Below, one piece after another: positions 22,479 to 31,208 of a DNA stretch of 64,000 bases (position 1 is its first letter; every line of letters starts with the position of its first letter). The notes beneath the pieces were generated by a model. The model did not search any database and was not told where the DNA came from. It was given only the letters and a program-made list of their open reading frames with translations. Origin of the DNA: Paracnuella aquatica (lineage in GTDB: Bacteria > Bacteroidota > Bacteroidia > Chitinophagales > Chitinophagaceae); contig NZ_QOWJ01000006.1 of the NCBI RefSeq assembly GCF_003332885.2, forward strand, positions 1 through 64,000, written 5' to 3'. The position numbers and the translations under genes are program-made.

Positions 22479-23502
22479 TTCCTTTTTCTTTCGTCAACTC
22501 TCCGGCAATATCATCTTCCAGCAACAGTTCCAGGCGCCGGCCGCGCAGGCCTTTGCCCATGCCGTACATCAGTTTGGCTGCAGCCGCTTCAAAGGTCATA
22601 TCGTAGCCGCTGGCCACGCCCATTTCCTTCAGGGCACGGCTGGTATCGTAGCGGCCCAGCTCAACAGAGCCCACAGGGCACTGCGAAATGTTGAGGATCG
22701 TTTTGCCATCATCAATAGCGCGGCGCAGGGCCCGCAAAAACCAGCCATTAGTGGGCGCATTGCCCGAGCCAAACGTTTCCATCACAATGGCTGCCACATC
22801 CACATCCAGCATGGCTTCTACGGTGCGGGGCTGTATGCCGGGGTATAATTTTAAAACGGCAATAGAAGGGTTGATTTCGGTTTGTACATGCAGGCTGCAA
22901 TTGGGGCAGGGCCTGATGTTGTTGTCGTTGAACCTGAGGTGCACGCCGGCTTCAGCCAGCGGCGGGTAGTTGGGCGACCGGAACGCTTCGAATTTATATG
23001 AGCTGTATTTAAAAGTGCGGTTGCCGCGGAACAACTGGAAGTCGAAGTAGATGCTGACCTCCGGCACACGGGCCTTGCCGTCTTTTTTTGCAGAAGCAAT
23101 TTCCAGCGCCGTGATGAGGTTTTCACGGGCATCGGTGCGAATTTCGCCAATGGGCAATTGCGACCCCGTAAATACCACGGGTTTGTTGAGCCCTTCGAGC
23201 ATAAAGCTCAGTGCCGATGCGGTGTACGCCATTGTATCCGTTCCATGCAGGATCACAAAGCCGTCGTACTCGTTGTAATGGTCCCCAATTTGTTTGGCCA
23301 GCTGCACCCAAATGGCGGGTTCCATGTTCGATGAGTCAATGATGGGGTCAAACGAAACCACCGTTATCTCATAATCGAGCCGCTTAAGCTCGGGTACATT
23401 TTCCACAATCTGCGAGAAGTTGAACGGCCGGAGCCCGCCAGTAGTGGTGTCGTTCATCATGCCGATGGTGCCACCGGTATATATAATGAGAATTTTGGTC
23501 AT
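22471..23502 (-). CDS. ansA: Type I L-asparaginase
   Basis: The enzyme hydrolyses asparagine to aspartate and ammonia. The 343-residue product matches the cytoplasmic type: TKILIIYTGGTIGMMND at the start with the catalytic Thr, FVILHGTDTMAYTASALSFM with the second Thr-Asp pair, then FTGSQLPIGEIRTDARENL and METFGSGNAPTNGWF. There is no signal peptide when ATG 23502 is used, which begins MTKILIIYTGG. The upstream 29 codons of open frame have no conserved features. The stop sits in a word-repeat palindrome. Confidence 0.94.
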   Translation of the reverse strand: MTKILIIYTGGTIGMMNDTTTGGLRPFNFSQIVENVPELKRLDYEITVVSFDPIIDSSNMEPAIWVQLAKQIGDHYNEYDGFVILHGTDTMAYTASALSFMLEGLNKPVVFTGSQLPIGEIRTDARENLITALEIASAKKDGKARVPEVSIYFDFQLFRGNRTFKYSSYKFEAFRSPNYPPLAEAGVHLRFNDNNIRPCPNCSLHVQTEINPSIAVLKLYPGIQPRTVEAMLDVDVAAIVMETFGSGNAPTNGWFLRALRRAIDDGKTILNISQCPVGSVELGRYDTSRALKEMGVASGYDMTFEAAAAKLMYGMGKGLRGRRLELLLEDDIAGELTKEKGTR

Positions 23503-23806
23503 AGGTGCTAGCTGCAATGGATGTATTGCGGCCTTTGGGGTTTGCAAACATCCCTCCAATAAAAAGGGCAAAATAGCGCAATTAAGCAATAGTGAGTGGG
23601 CAGTGGCGGGGCGTCATATTTGCAAAATGAACATAAATCAATGGAAGATGGTTTTCATTATCGAACATCTATCGGTGGATAAATATGAAGTGCAAAAGGG
23701 TGCATTTCTGCGAATTATATTTTTATTTGTTTAGCTTGCTATCGCAGCCATGCTTAACCGAAGCGGCGCTGGCAACTCCGATACCTGTTTTTGATAACCA
23801 AATTAT
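23503..23806. other. Divergent gap with nothing recognised
   Basis: About 300 AT-rich bases between the leftward asparaginase gene and the rightward 85-residue protein gene. Promoters for both should be here. I see no hairpin with a T run, no repeat and no coding signal. Confidence 0.5.
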
Positions 23807-24064
23807 ATGGGTAGAATCTTTACCGTGGATTTTTCTTTTGAAGGCAGGCAATACACTGCTTTTGTAAAAATCACCACAGCTTCCGATCTTTTTTCGGTGC
23901 ACATACAAGTGCCCGATACTACCCTGCACCACCTTATCCCCAACGGCACCATTATGTACAAAAGCACCGAGGGGCTTTCATCGCTGCAGCGTGAAACCAA
24001 CGGTCCGTCGTACGAATTGATCTCCCGTATTGTTCAGGCTATTGAGCGGTATTTGGAGCAATAG
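23807..24064 (+). CDS. Small conserved-looking protein of unknown function
   Basis: The 85-residue product reads like a compact folded protein: alternating hydrophobic residues in GRIFTVDFSFEGRQYTAFVK and FSVHIQVPDTTLHHLIP suggest beta strands, and ELISRIVQAIERYLE is an amphipathic C-terminal helix. I recall similar short proteins in Bacteroidota but cannot name a family. It is 72 bases upstream of the glycosyltransferase gene in the same direction and could be its operon partner. Confidence 0.65.
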   Translation: MGRIFTVDFSFEGRQYTAFVKITTASDLFSVHIQVPDTTLHHLIPNGTIMYKSTEGLSSLQRETNGPSYELISRIVQAIERYLEQ

Positions 24065-24136
24065 CTGTTTTTACTTTTCCGCCAATCATTAAAGGGCACC
24101 AGTTTTGTTGGGGTTTTGGCCTAATACAGTTGCTCT

Positions 24137-25618
24137 GTGGCCGATCCAGTAAAAATTGTGGCGTACGTTGTTTTTGGAGTTTATGTGCTTACAGCCGCAT
24201 GGCTGCTCATCAATGGGCTGGTGCAGCTGCACCTGTTGTGGCATTATAAAAAAAAGAGCCGGCGCAAAAGCCCGGACGCTGCACTGCCTGGTGCGCTGCC
24301 TTTTGTTTCGATACAAATACCCGTATACAACGAGAAATACGTGATTGCGCGGCTGATGCACAACCTGGCGGAGCTGGATTATCCAAAAGATAAATTTGAG
24401 CTGCAGGTGCTCGACGACTCCACCGATGAAACCTCCAACATTATTGATGCGGCGGTATGGCGCCTGCGGCAAAATGGCATTGATGCCACCGTGCTGCGCA
24501 GGCCCAACCGCAAGGGTTACAAGGCCGGTGCGCTGCAGGCAGGCATGGCGCATTGCAAAGGCAACCTCATTGCTATCTTTGATGCCGACTTTACGCCAGA
24601 CCCTCAGTTTTTAAATAAAATGGTGCCCTACTTTACCGACCCCAATGTGGGGCTGGTGCAGGCCCGCTGGGGCCACCTCAACCGCGAACAAAACCACCTG
24701 ACCCGCATACAAACTTTTTTGCTCGACACGCATTTTTCGGTGGAGCAAACCGGCCGCAGTAATGCCGGTTATTTCATCAACTTTTGCGGCACTGCAGGCA
24801 TCTGGCGCAAGGAGTGTATTGAGGCTGCCGGCGGCTGGGATGGCAATGTGCTGAGCGAAGACCTGGACCTGTCGTACCGGGCACAAATGAAGGGCTGGAA
24901 GCTGGTGTACGACCAGGAGATAGAAGTGCCTGCGGAGTTGCCTTCGGTGATTGAGGCATTTAAGGTGCAACAGTTCAGGTGGACAAAAGGCATGGCACAA
25001 AGCCTGCGCAAAAATGTGCGGGCTCTATTGGCCGCTGCATTGCCCATTGATAAAAAGTTGCACGGTGTTTTTCATCTCTTGTCGTCGTTTTTGTTTGTAT
25101 GCCTGTTTGTAAATGCGCTGCTTACGGTGCCGCTGCTGGTGTTTCGCAACATGTATCCCGAGATCATGGAGTGGAGTAAATACACCGTTATTACCGGGCT
25201 GAACCTGGTGGCGCTAACAGTATTTTATTACAATGGCGCTGCTGTTGGCGGCAGGCAGGGTATGGTGCAGTTCTTTAGGCATTACCCCATTTTCCTGGTG
25301 GTGTATATGGGCCTTTCGGTACAAAATGCCTGCGCAGTGATGCAGGGCTTTTGGGGCTCGAAGTCGGAGTTTGTGCGTACGCCCAAAATGAGCGATGCAG
25401 CCAGCAACAACGCATACCTGGAACGAAAGATCAGTTGGGTATATGTGTTGGAGGTTGCGGTGTTTTGTTATTTCCTGGGCGGCATTGGATTGAGCTTTTA
25501 TTTCCGCGATTTTTTCCTGCTCCTGTTTTTTTCGATGATTGCCGTAGGGTTGGGTTATATCGTGTTTGCGTCCATGCCAGTATGGCGGCCGGTGCGGTTG
25601 GCAAAAATGGCGTCGTGA
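24137..25618 (+). CDS. Membrane glycosyltransferase family 2 (cellulose synthase-like)
   Basis: Processive-type GT2 enzymes build or export polysaccharide or glycolipid at the inner membrane. The 493-residue product has one N-terminal membrane segment, a cytoplasmic catalytic domain and about four to five C-terminal membrane segments. Catalytic motifs are present: VLDDSTDETS (about residue 92), FDADFTPDPQ (DxD-like), SEDLDLSYRAQMKGW, and FRWTKGMAQS (QxxRW type, about residue 277). The start is GTG at 24137; no in-frame ATG lies close by. The sugar donor and product are not readable. Confidence 0.9.
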   Translation: MADPVKIVAYVVFGVYVLTAAWLLINGLVQLHLLWHYKKKSRRKSPDAALPGALPFVSIQIPVYNEKYVIARLMHNLAELDYPKDKFELQVLDDSTDETSNIIDAAVWRLRQNGIDATVLRRPNRKGYKAGALQAGMAHCKGNLIAIFDADFTPDPQFLNKMVPYFTDPNVGLVQARWGHLNREQNHLTRIQTFLLDTHFSVEQTGRSNAGYFINFCGTAGIWRKECIEAAGGWDGNVLSEDLDLSYRAQMKGWKLVYDQEIEVPAELPSVIEAFKVQQFRWTKGMAQSLRKNVRALLAAALPIDKKLHGVFHLLSSFLFVCLFVNALLTVPLLVFRNMYPEIMEWSKYTVITGLNLVALTVFYYNGAAVGGRQGMVQFFRHYPIFLVVYMGLSVQNACAVMQGFWGSKSEFVRTPKMSDAASNNAYLERKISWVYVLEVAVFCYFLGGIGLSFYFRDFFLLLFFSMIAVGLGYIVFASMPVWRPVRLAKMAS

Positions 25619-25698
25619 GGGGAATGGTGAATGGTGAGTGGTGAATTGTGAATTACGAACGAACCCGTTGTGGGAGATTTTAAAAATGAATAGAATAT

Positions 25699-25890
25699 TT
25701 TGGGCGTAGCCCAAACCAGTTGGTAGCAAAACCCGCTAAACATTTTGTTCATTTCCGTTGATCGTAGATCAACCCTGCAGCCATTTGCAATATGGACAGC
25801 ATGTGCCCGTGCACCGGTTTGGGCTACGCCCAAATGATTTTCATGGTTTACATGTTGCTACCAAATGGTGTGGGCTACGCCCACTTTTTT
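25699..25890. repeat. Repeat with three GGGCTACGCCC units
   Basis: TTTGGGCGTAGCCCAAACC and TTGGTAGCAAAA occur in one orientation at about 25699-25731. The opposite orientation occurs twice: CCGGTTTGGGCTACGCCC at about 25814-25831 and GTGTGGGCTACGCCCAC at about 25869-25885. TTGCTACCAAA at about 25856-25866 mirrors TTGGTAGCAA. The unit is 33 bases or so and builds a large palindrome about 190 bases long. Confidence 0.75.
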
Positions 25891-25918
25891 CAATGCAAAA
25901 TATTTGCGCTATTTCTTC

Positions 25919-26092
25919 ACCATCCCCTTCATTGATAAACCCTAATTATCAATATTCAAGCATTCCCCACCGGCTGTTCCCTTCTGCGGTTCATCATTCC
26001 TTGTTCCTTGTTCGATATTCTCTTCTCAACTTCCTCTGTTCCTTGTTCATCTATTCATCTGTTCGACATTCTCATCATTCATTCTCCCGCTT
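25919..26092. repeat. Word repeat (GAACAAGGAA family), copy 3, reverse orientation
   Basis: The sequence TTCTGCGGTTCATCATTCC, TTGTTCCTTGTTCGATATTC and CTCTGTTCCTTGTTCATC is close to the exact reverse complement of the left arm of copy 2 (20395). Only one arm is strong, so it is a half element that overlaps the end of the NUDIX gene. Confidence 0.75.
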
Positions 26093-26669
26093 CCAGCAAT
26101 TTATTAATCTGCGCATATTGCAGCAACAACACCGTTTTCGCATCCTTGATTTCGCCGCGGTTGACCATCGCTACCGCCTCGGCAAACGGCATTTCCCGAA
26201 CCGTAATTTCTTCGCCTTCTTCCTCCAGCCCGCCTCCATCTGAAACCTGCTGTTCTTTGTTGTATTCGCCCACAAACAGGTGGATCAACTCCGTAAGTGC
26301 CCCGGCCGATGAATAGACCGAAAGCACTTGGCGAACATCCGTTACCGCATAACCCGTTTCTTCGCTGATCTCCCGGATGATGCTGTGCTTTGGGTCTTCG
26401 CCATCTTCCAGCAGGCCTGCAGGCGTTTCCAGCAGCATGCCGGTTGCATTACCGTTTACATAGGTGGCAATACGAAACTGCTCTGTGAGTATAATCGTTT
26501 GTGCTTTCCTGTTATACAGCAGTGCGGTGGCCGCATCGTTGCGGAACAACACTTCGCGGTGTTGTGTCCCGGTGCTGCCGTCTTTTTTGCCAATGTCAAA
26601 ACTGATTTTTTGCAGCTTGAAATGTCCATTGGAAAGTATCTCATTGGCCTTGATGTGAACCTTAGGCAT
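26079..26669 (-). CDS. NUDIX hydrolase, ADP-sugar pyrophosphatase type
   Basis: The 196-residue product has the NUDIX box GLLEDGEDPKHSIIREISEE followed by TGY, which binds the metal for pyrophosphate cleavage. An upstream antiparallel beta region (RREVLF-like HREVLFRNDAATALLYN) and the downstream acidic ELIHLFVGEYNKE loop resemble NudK/ADP-ribose pyrophosphatases. GDP-mannose or ADP-ribose are the likely substrates, not decided by sequence. ATG 26669 is used because MPKVHIKANEIL begins the NudK-like domain. Confidence 0.87.
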   Translation of the reverse strand: MPKVHIKANEILSNGHFKLQKISFDIGKKDGSTGTQHREVLFRNDAATALLYNRKAQTIILTEQFRIATYVNGNATGMLLETPAGLLEDGEDPKHSIIREISEETGYAVTDVRQVLSVYSSAGALTELIHLFVGEYNKEQQVSDGGGLEEEGEEITVREMPFAEAVAMVNRGEIKDAKTVLLLQYAQINKLLEAGE

Positions 26670-26737
26670 ATAGTTGAAAAGGGTTGATGTTTTGCAATGG
26701 GCTGCATGCAATGCGGTGGGGCAATGACTACTCGTGG

Positions 26738-27745
26738 CTATTTTAGCTCTACACGTTGGCCTGTTTCCATTGCTTTGTAAATAGCCTGTATGATTGCCAC
26801 ATCCTGCCGGCCCATTTCGCCGGGTACCGGTGTGGGGCGCCCTTCTTTTAAGGCCAGCGCAAAATCATCCATCTGCGCCGCCTGCTGGTTGATGTCGGCA
26901 AATTGCATGGGCCCATCGCCGGTTTTACCCTGCAGGCCGTTGTAATCAAATGCGGGATCGAGTTCGGCAAAGCCCCGTTCTGCCTCAGCCCGCAGGTAGC
27001 TCATACGCTTGACGTATGTAGTGCTGCATTCGGCGGTGATGCCACCCGGAAATTCCATTTGCCAGGTCATTGATTCTTCCACATCCTTGAACTTTTCAGG
27101 CTTTGTTTTGGCGCCTTCCTGTGCGGTTACAGCAATCGGCTCCGTGCCGGTGGTGTAGCGGCATGCCTGTATGCAATAGATGCCCAGATCCTGCAGCGGG
27201 CCGCCGCCCGACAGGGCTTTTTCGATGCGCCATCCGTCCGTGTCGGCCATGCCGTGGTCAGACTTAATTTTTTTCAATGGTCCAAAAGGCTGTTCCTTTC
27301 CAATGCGCATCATTTCGGCATTGAATGGTTCAAAATGCAGGCGGTAACCAATTGACAATTGCACGCCGGCTTTGTTGCATGCATCAATCATGCGGTTGCA
27401 ATCTTCCACCGAAAGGGCCATGGGTTTTTCACAGATAATGTGTTTGCCAGTGGTTGCTGCACGGATCACATATTCGGCATGCATCGAATTGGGCAGCACG
27501 ATGTAGATGATATCGATATCGCTGTTGTGTGCAATGTCCTCGAAATTTTGATAGTTGTAGGTGTTGGTTTCCGGTATGTTGTATTGCACCTGCCACTTTT
27601 TGGCTTTTTCTTCGGAGCCGGTAACAATGCCTGCCAGGTAGCAATGCGCTGTTTGCTGCAGTGCCGGTGCCAGTTGCCCCTCGCTATACGATCCAAGCCC
27701 TACCAGTGCTATACCTAGCTTTTCTTTCTTATTTCGGTTGTCCAT
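26738..27745 (-). CDS. Gfo/Idh/MocA family oxidoreductase
   Basis: These NAD(P)-dependent enzymes oxidise or reduce sugars and inositols. The 335-residue product has the N-terminal dinucleotide-binding motif GIALVGLGSYSEGQLAP and the family motif EKPMALSVEDC (Lys of the EKP motif near residue 106). The C-terminal substrate domain has GGGPLQDLGIYCIQA, with an Asp-Leu-Gly-x-x segment typical of the active site. No signal peptide is present, so it should be cytoplasmic. It is followed by the NUDIX gene 68 bases downstream in the same direction; substrate unknown. Confidence 0.9.
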   Translation of the reverse strand: MDNRNKKEKLGIALVGLGSYSEGQLAPALQQTAHCYLAGIVTGSEEKAKKWQVQYNIPETNTYNYQNFEDIAHNSDIDIIYIVLPNSMHAEYVIRAATTGKHIICEKPMALSVEDCNRMIDACNKAGVQLSIGYRLHFEPFNAEMMRIGKEQPFGPLKKIKSDHGMADTDGWRIEKALSGGGPLQDLGIYCIQACRYTTGTEPIAVTAQEGAKTKPEKFKDVEESMTWQMEFPGGITAECSTTYVKRMSYLRAEAERGFAELDPAFDYNGLQGKTGDGPMQFADINQQAAQMDDFALALKEGRPTPVPGEMGRQDVAIIQAIYKAMETGQRVELK

Positions 27746-27821
27746 TGCTGTTGGTTTATGTATAAAAATATCTTGCTGCAGCCATTTATGGCGGTAAAAT
27801 TTTCACTTCTTAATTCAAGAA

Positions 27822-28775
27822 TTAGTTACTGATAAATTGCAACACTGCTTTTTTGAAATCTTCGGGTGACTGTATATGCGGAATATGTCCCACGCCGCGC
27901 AGTTCCGCCAGTTCCGAACCTTTGATCTGGCCCTGCAGCCAGCGGCCCAGTTGCGGGTAATTGCCGTGTTGCGCAGCCACTGCTTTTTCCAGCAAACCTT
28001 TGCCCACCACGGTTCGGTCTTCCTGCCCAATAATGATCAGCGTAGGCACGCCGATGTTTTTAAACTCATACACCACCGGCTGTTCGTAAATCATCTGGTA
28101 CGTAAGTGCACTGGCCCAGGTGGCCTGTTTAAAATCGGGTTGTTGCAAAGCATCATATTGTGCGGTTACATACTGTTCGTATTCGGGCTTCCATTGCGGG
28201 TAATAGCTTTGCTGGTATTGCCGCAGCGATGCCATTGTGGCTTTTAGTTCGGCGGTGTATTGTGCATCAACCGGTTGGTAGGGCACAAAGGTTTTGTAAT
28301 CCTCCAAACCGATTGGATTTTCATAAATCAGCCGCGCCACCCGTTGCGGGTACATCAGCGCAAAGCGGGTAGCCAGCATGCCGCCCATGCTTTGCCCCAG
28401 CACAATGGCCTGCTGCACGCCCAGCGTATCGAGGAGTTGCCGTGTATTGTGGGCCAGCAGGTGAAAACTGTAATGAATATTGGGCTTGTCCGACCGGCCC
28501 CAGCCTACCTGGTCGGGCACTACCACCCTAAAGCCGGCTTGTTGTAAAAAAGGGATCACTTCTTTCCAGTAATAGCCGTTGAAATTTTTGCCGTGCAGCA
28601 GCAAAACGGTTTTGCCGTTGGGTGCAGCCGGCGCCACATCCATATAAGCCATTTTTACCGGCTGCCCTTCAATGGTGAGTGATACAAAACGAACGGGGTG
28701 CGGATAGTTGGCGGCTTGCGCCATTACCGTTGTGGCTGCAAAAAGGGCCAGCAGCAGCAAGCTCATGTTCTTCAT
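27822..28775 (-). CDS. Secreted alpha/beta hydrolase
   Basis: The 317-residue product begins with a signal peptide (MKNMSLLLLALFAATTVMAQ) and is probably periplasmic. It has the alpha/beta hydrolase core: the oxyanion-hole region VLLLHGKNFNGYYWKE, the nucleophile elbow VLGQSMGGMLATRFAL (Ser in GxSxG), an acid in IGQEDRTVVG and His in LRGVGHIPHIQSPEDF. The VPDQVGWGRSDKP segment is typical of C-C hydrolases and haloalkane-type enzymes. The substrate cannot be told from sequence. Confidence 0.9.
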   Translation of the reverse strand: MKNMSLLLLALFAATTVMAQAANYPHPVRFVSLTIEGQPVKMAYMDVAPAAPNGKTVLLLHGKNFNGYYWKEVIPFLQQAGFRVVVPDQVGWGRSDKPNIHYSFHLLAHNTRQLLDTLGVQQAIVLGQSMGGMLATRFALMYPQRVARLIYENPIGLEDYKTFVPYQPVDAQYTAELKATMASLRQYQQSYYPQWKPEYEQYVTAQYDALQQPDFKQATWASALTYQMIYEQPVVYEFKNIGVPTLIIIGQEDRTVVGKGLLEKAVAAQHGNYPQLGRWLQGQIKGSELAELRGVGHIPHIQSPEDFKKAVLQFISN

Positions 28776-28798
28776 GCGGTGAGGTTTAGAACAGGAGA

Positions 28799-29212
28799 TT
28801 ACTCAATTTTTGCACCATTGTTATCCCGATTATTTTTCAGTAGTTCTTTGATATTCATTTTTTCTGAAACCCGTGCATTGGGTGCTGCATCGCGTAGTTT
28901 AAACGGCAGGTCCGGATCCTGGGCAACAAGCGTTGACGATACCCAAATAATATCGGGCTTTGTAGCGGCGGCTGTTGCTAAACCTTCAATGCCGTTGTGC
29001 GTCACCTGCACTTCGTAGTTGATGCGGTTTAAATAAATTTTGATTAGTGTGCATAGATCCTGCTCCTCTTCCACAAGCAGTACTTTGTTGCCGGGTGTGG
29101 CAGGGGCATAACCCAACGGCTCAAGTTCAATGGGTGTATGCTTTTGATGGGGATATAACAAACGATGAAAGCGGTCGAACAAGTGGTATAGTGATGTTTT
29201 TATTTGTGGCAT
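28799..29212 (-). CDS. Degenerate response-regulator receiver protein
   Basis: The 137-residue product has an N-terminal extension of about 42 residues, then a CheY-like fold: GNKVLLVEEEQDLCTLI (acidic-pocket strand) and NGIEGLATAAATKPDIIW. The position of the phospho-acceptor Asp holds Ser92 (KPDIIWVS where active receivers have D), and the acidic pair is EEE. The C-terminal half of the fold is short. It therefore cannot be phosphorylated in the usual way and may be a pseudo-receiver. No histidine kinase is adjacent. Confidence 0.7.
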   Translation of the reverse strand: MPQIKTSLYHLFDRFHRLLYPHQKHTPIELEPLGYAPATPGNKVLLVEEEQDLCTLIKIYLNRINYEVQVTHNGIEGLATAAATKPDIIWVSSTLVAQDPDLPFKLRDAAPNARVSEKMNIKELLKNNRDNNGAKIE

Positions 29213-29253
29213 ACAACACTGATAACAGTAATAGAATAACTGTATAGCTGTCC

Positions 29254-29679
29254 TTACATCTTTTCAACAAAACTATCAATCGGCACCCTGATCTGCCGGT
29301 CGGGCATTTCGTCCATCACAGCCAGCAGGGTTACTTTTCCCTCTTTGCCTTCCACGGTGATGGTGAGGTTGCGTACCTCGCTATCGGTGCCGTTTTTTAG
29401 CTGCACTTTCATCACCGATTTACCTTCTTTGAAAGGTACGGTCCAATTGCAGGTTTTTGATACAATGGTACCGGACATGGTTTGATCGTGGCCGGGTGTA
29501 ATAACGATGGAGTCTTTGGTGATGGCAACCGTGCTGTTTTCCTCGACGGTGCGGTCCACGTTGCCCGATGCATCAACGTATTCAGTTTTAGAAGAAGAAA
29601 GCAACACATTTTTTTCGCACTGGGCAAAAGCCACAGGCATAGCTGCCAGCAGCAACAGTGTAAAAACTATTTTATTCAT
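29254..29679 (-). CDS. Secreted protein of unknown function
   Basis: The 141-residue product starts with a signal peptide (MNKIVFTLLLLAAMPVAFAQ). The mature part is predicted to be beta-rich with Thr, Val and Asp/Lys (STVAITKDSIVITPGHDQTM; GKSVMKVQLKNGTDSEVRNL). One Cys sits near the mature N-terminus and one at NWT preceding it (KTCNWTV), which may form a disulphide. No family recognised. Confidence 0.75.
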   Translation of the reverse strand: MNKIVFTLLLLAAMPVAFAQCEKNVLLSSSKTEYVDASGNVDRTVEENSTVAITKDSIVITPGHDQTMSGTIVSKTCNWTVPFKEGKSVMKVQLKNGTDSEVRNLTITVEGKEGKVTLLAVMDEMPDRQIRVPIDSFVEKM

Positions 29680-29778
29680 GGTTAAATGTTTTGGTTAAAA
29701 TACAAAACGGCATTGCAGTTTTATAGTGTTGTGCAGTTGTAGTCAGGAACTAATTTTTTGGAAAAAAATCTCGTGAAT

Positions 29779-29808
29779 AAAGACGCAAACCTATGGCCTG
29801 CGCCTTTA
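29779..29808 (-). terminator. Possible terminator after the 46-residue lipoprotein gene
   Basis: AAAGACGCAAACC and GGCCTGCGCCTTT pair with three mismatches around a short loop; it lies about 10 bases beyond the stop and is AT-rich on both sides. Confidence 0.45.
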
Positions 29809-29816
29809 TGTTTTGC

Positions 29817-29957
29817 TTAGGGTTGTTGGCGGGTTGTGTCGGTCGTGGTTGTTGTAGTAGTATCCATGGCATTGGTAGTGGGCGTGGTAGTGGGTTGCGG
29901 TGTATTGCATTGTACAAAAACAGTGGCCAGTATGGCCAATAGCAAAAGCTTTTTCAT
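29817..29957 (-). CDS. Very small Thr-rich lipoprotein
   Basis: The 46-residue product is a signal peptide with lipobox (MKKLLLLAILATVFVQC) followed by a run of Thr and Pro (NTPQPTTTPTTNAMD, then eight Thr in a row broken by Asp). Only about 29 residues remain after lipidation. This is likely a surface or periplasm-anchored tether. ATG 29957 is used because it starts the signal peptide; the open frame upstream is not coding-like. Confidence 0.65.
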   Translation of the reverse strand: MKKLLLLAILATVFVQCNTPQPTTTPTTNAMDTTTTTTTDTTRQQP

Positions 29958-30207
29958 GGTGTTGTTTTTAGGTGTAGTGTTTAATTGAATGCCCATCGGC
30001 CGCAAGAATGCCACCAGAAACAACAACAATTGATGCCTGTTGCCACTTTCTGTACCTGATTTGGCCATTCAGCCGGGCTTGTTGCACCAGCGCCGTTGTG
30101 TGGACGCCCCAAATGCTGCAGCAATAAAGCATTTAGGGCGTTATTACATCCGTGCTGTTTTGCCGCAGGGGCATGGTTTTAGTACCGTTTTGCAGCAAAA
30201 ACAGACT

Positions 30208-30378
30208 ATGAAAGAAATGGATAAAAAAGGGCAGGCAGATATGCCGGCTACCACCAGCAACGAACCCATTCAGCCGGTACATACGGATGCACAAAACCCG
30301 CCAACCAACCCACGCGAAACACCAGAAGAAGACGACGGTTTTGTAGTGGTAGGTTCGGGCCTCGGCATCGACGAGTAG
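30208..30378 (+). CDS. Small hydrophilic protein, Pro/Glu/Asp-rich
   Basis: The 56-residue product (MKEMDKKGQADMPATTSNEP start, then TDAQNPPTNPRETPEEDDGF, ending in VVGSGLGIDE) has no hydrophobic helix and is probably disordered. It resembles in composition the hydrophilic genes near 20.6-21.8 kb. The start at 30208 is preferred; the frame extends upstream to 30040 without a plausible coding pattern. A strong terminator follows. Confidence 0.6.
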   Translation: MKEMDKKGQADMPATTSNEPIQPVHTDAQNPPTNPRETPEEDDGFVVVGSGLGIDE

Positions 30379-30398
30379 TTAGTATTGCACCAATGCAA

Positions 30399-30446
30399 AC
30401 GCCTTGCAACTGTAATGATTCATCACAGTTGCAAGGCGTTATTTTT
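30399..30446 (+). terminator. Terminator after the small hydrophilic gene
   Basis: AACGCCTTGCAACTGT at 30399-30414 is the exact reverse complement of 30425-30440, followed by ATTTTT. A classic intrinsic terminator, also usable by the opposite gene at 30474. Confidence 0.85.
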
Positions 30447-30473
30447 AAATCAACTTGTATTAAAGAACAGGCG

Positions 30474-31058
30474 TTATTGCTTCGGCGGCGAGATCATGAT
30501 ATGGGCGCCGTGTGTGCCGGGATCCATGATCCACGGCATTGCAGGACCTTCGGGTTTTAGCGGCAGGCCGGTGCTTTCGGCGGTGGCATAAGGTACATAC
30601 ACCACGTAGCGCAGGTAGCCGTTTTTTACACCACCACCGCCTTCCACGTCTTCATCTTTTGCCGTGTACACAAACAGCGTGGTGGGCTGTTTGGGCATCA
30701 CCAGCTTGCCGGCTTTTACTTCCTGCTCCCGCAGATCAAAAATTTCGCGGCCCTGTTTGCCTTCTTTGCGCAGGGCACGGCCACGTTGCATAAACGGCTC
30801 CAGGTCGCGGTGATAACAGGCCGCCGAAAAGCCGGCTTCAAAAGGATTATCGGCCAGGCAAATCAGTTCGTTGGTGCCTTTGCGCAGCACCACCACTTCT
30901 TTGTTGGCATCGTAGCCATACACGGTGGCACCTGCCCGCTTGTCGGCCGGTGCAGCCAGCAGCGCCTGTTTGATCTGCACTTCCGCAGTGGGCACCTTTT
31001 GCTGCGCACAGGCAGTAAACGCAGCGCTGCACAGCAGCAAGCTGAAGTATCTTTTCAT
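30474..31058 (-). CDS. Lipoprotein of unknown function
   Basis: The 194-residue product has a lipobox signal (MKRYFSLLLCSAAFTACAQQ, Cys at position 17). The mature part has a folded look: ASP-rich YGYDANKEVVVLRKGTNEL, CLADNPFEAGFSAACYHRDL with two Cys, then EGGGGVKNGYLRYVVYVPYA and a His-rich end (PGTHGAHIMISPPKQ). No family name is certain. It probably sits in the periplasm, anchored to a membrane. The long upstream open frame contains no coding pattern. Confidence 0.72.
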   Translation of the reverse strand: MKRYFSLLLCSAAFTACAQQKVPTAEVQIKQALLAAPADKRAGATVYGYDANKEVVVLRKGTNELICLADNPFEAGFSAACYHRDLEPFMQRGRALRKEGKQGREIFDLREQEVKAGKLVMPKQPTTLFVYTAKDEDVEGGGGVKNGYLRYVVYVPYATAESTGLPLKPEGPAMPWIMDPGTHGAHIMISPPKQ

Positions 31059-31208
31059 GGATCCAGGTTTAGTGGGTTTAATAAAATGGGTTGAACCTAG
31101 CTGCATTGCAGCGAGCATTGAAGGGTTATTGTTTATTGTAATGTACGCCGTTTGGCAAACATTTGCTGCAAGTGATCCGGCTGAAAAAAGCGTTTGTATA
31201 AATGCGGT

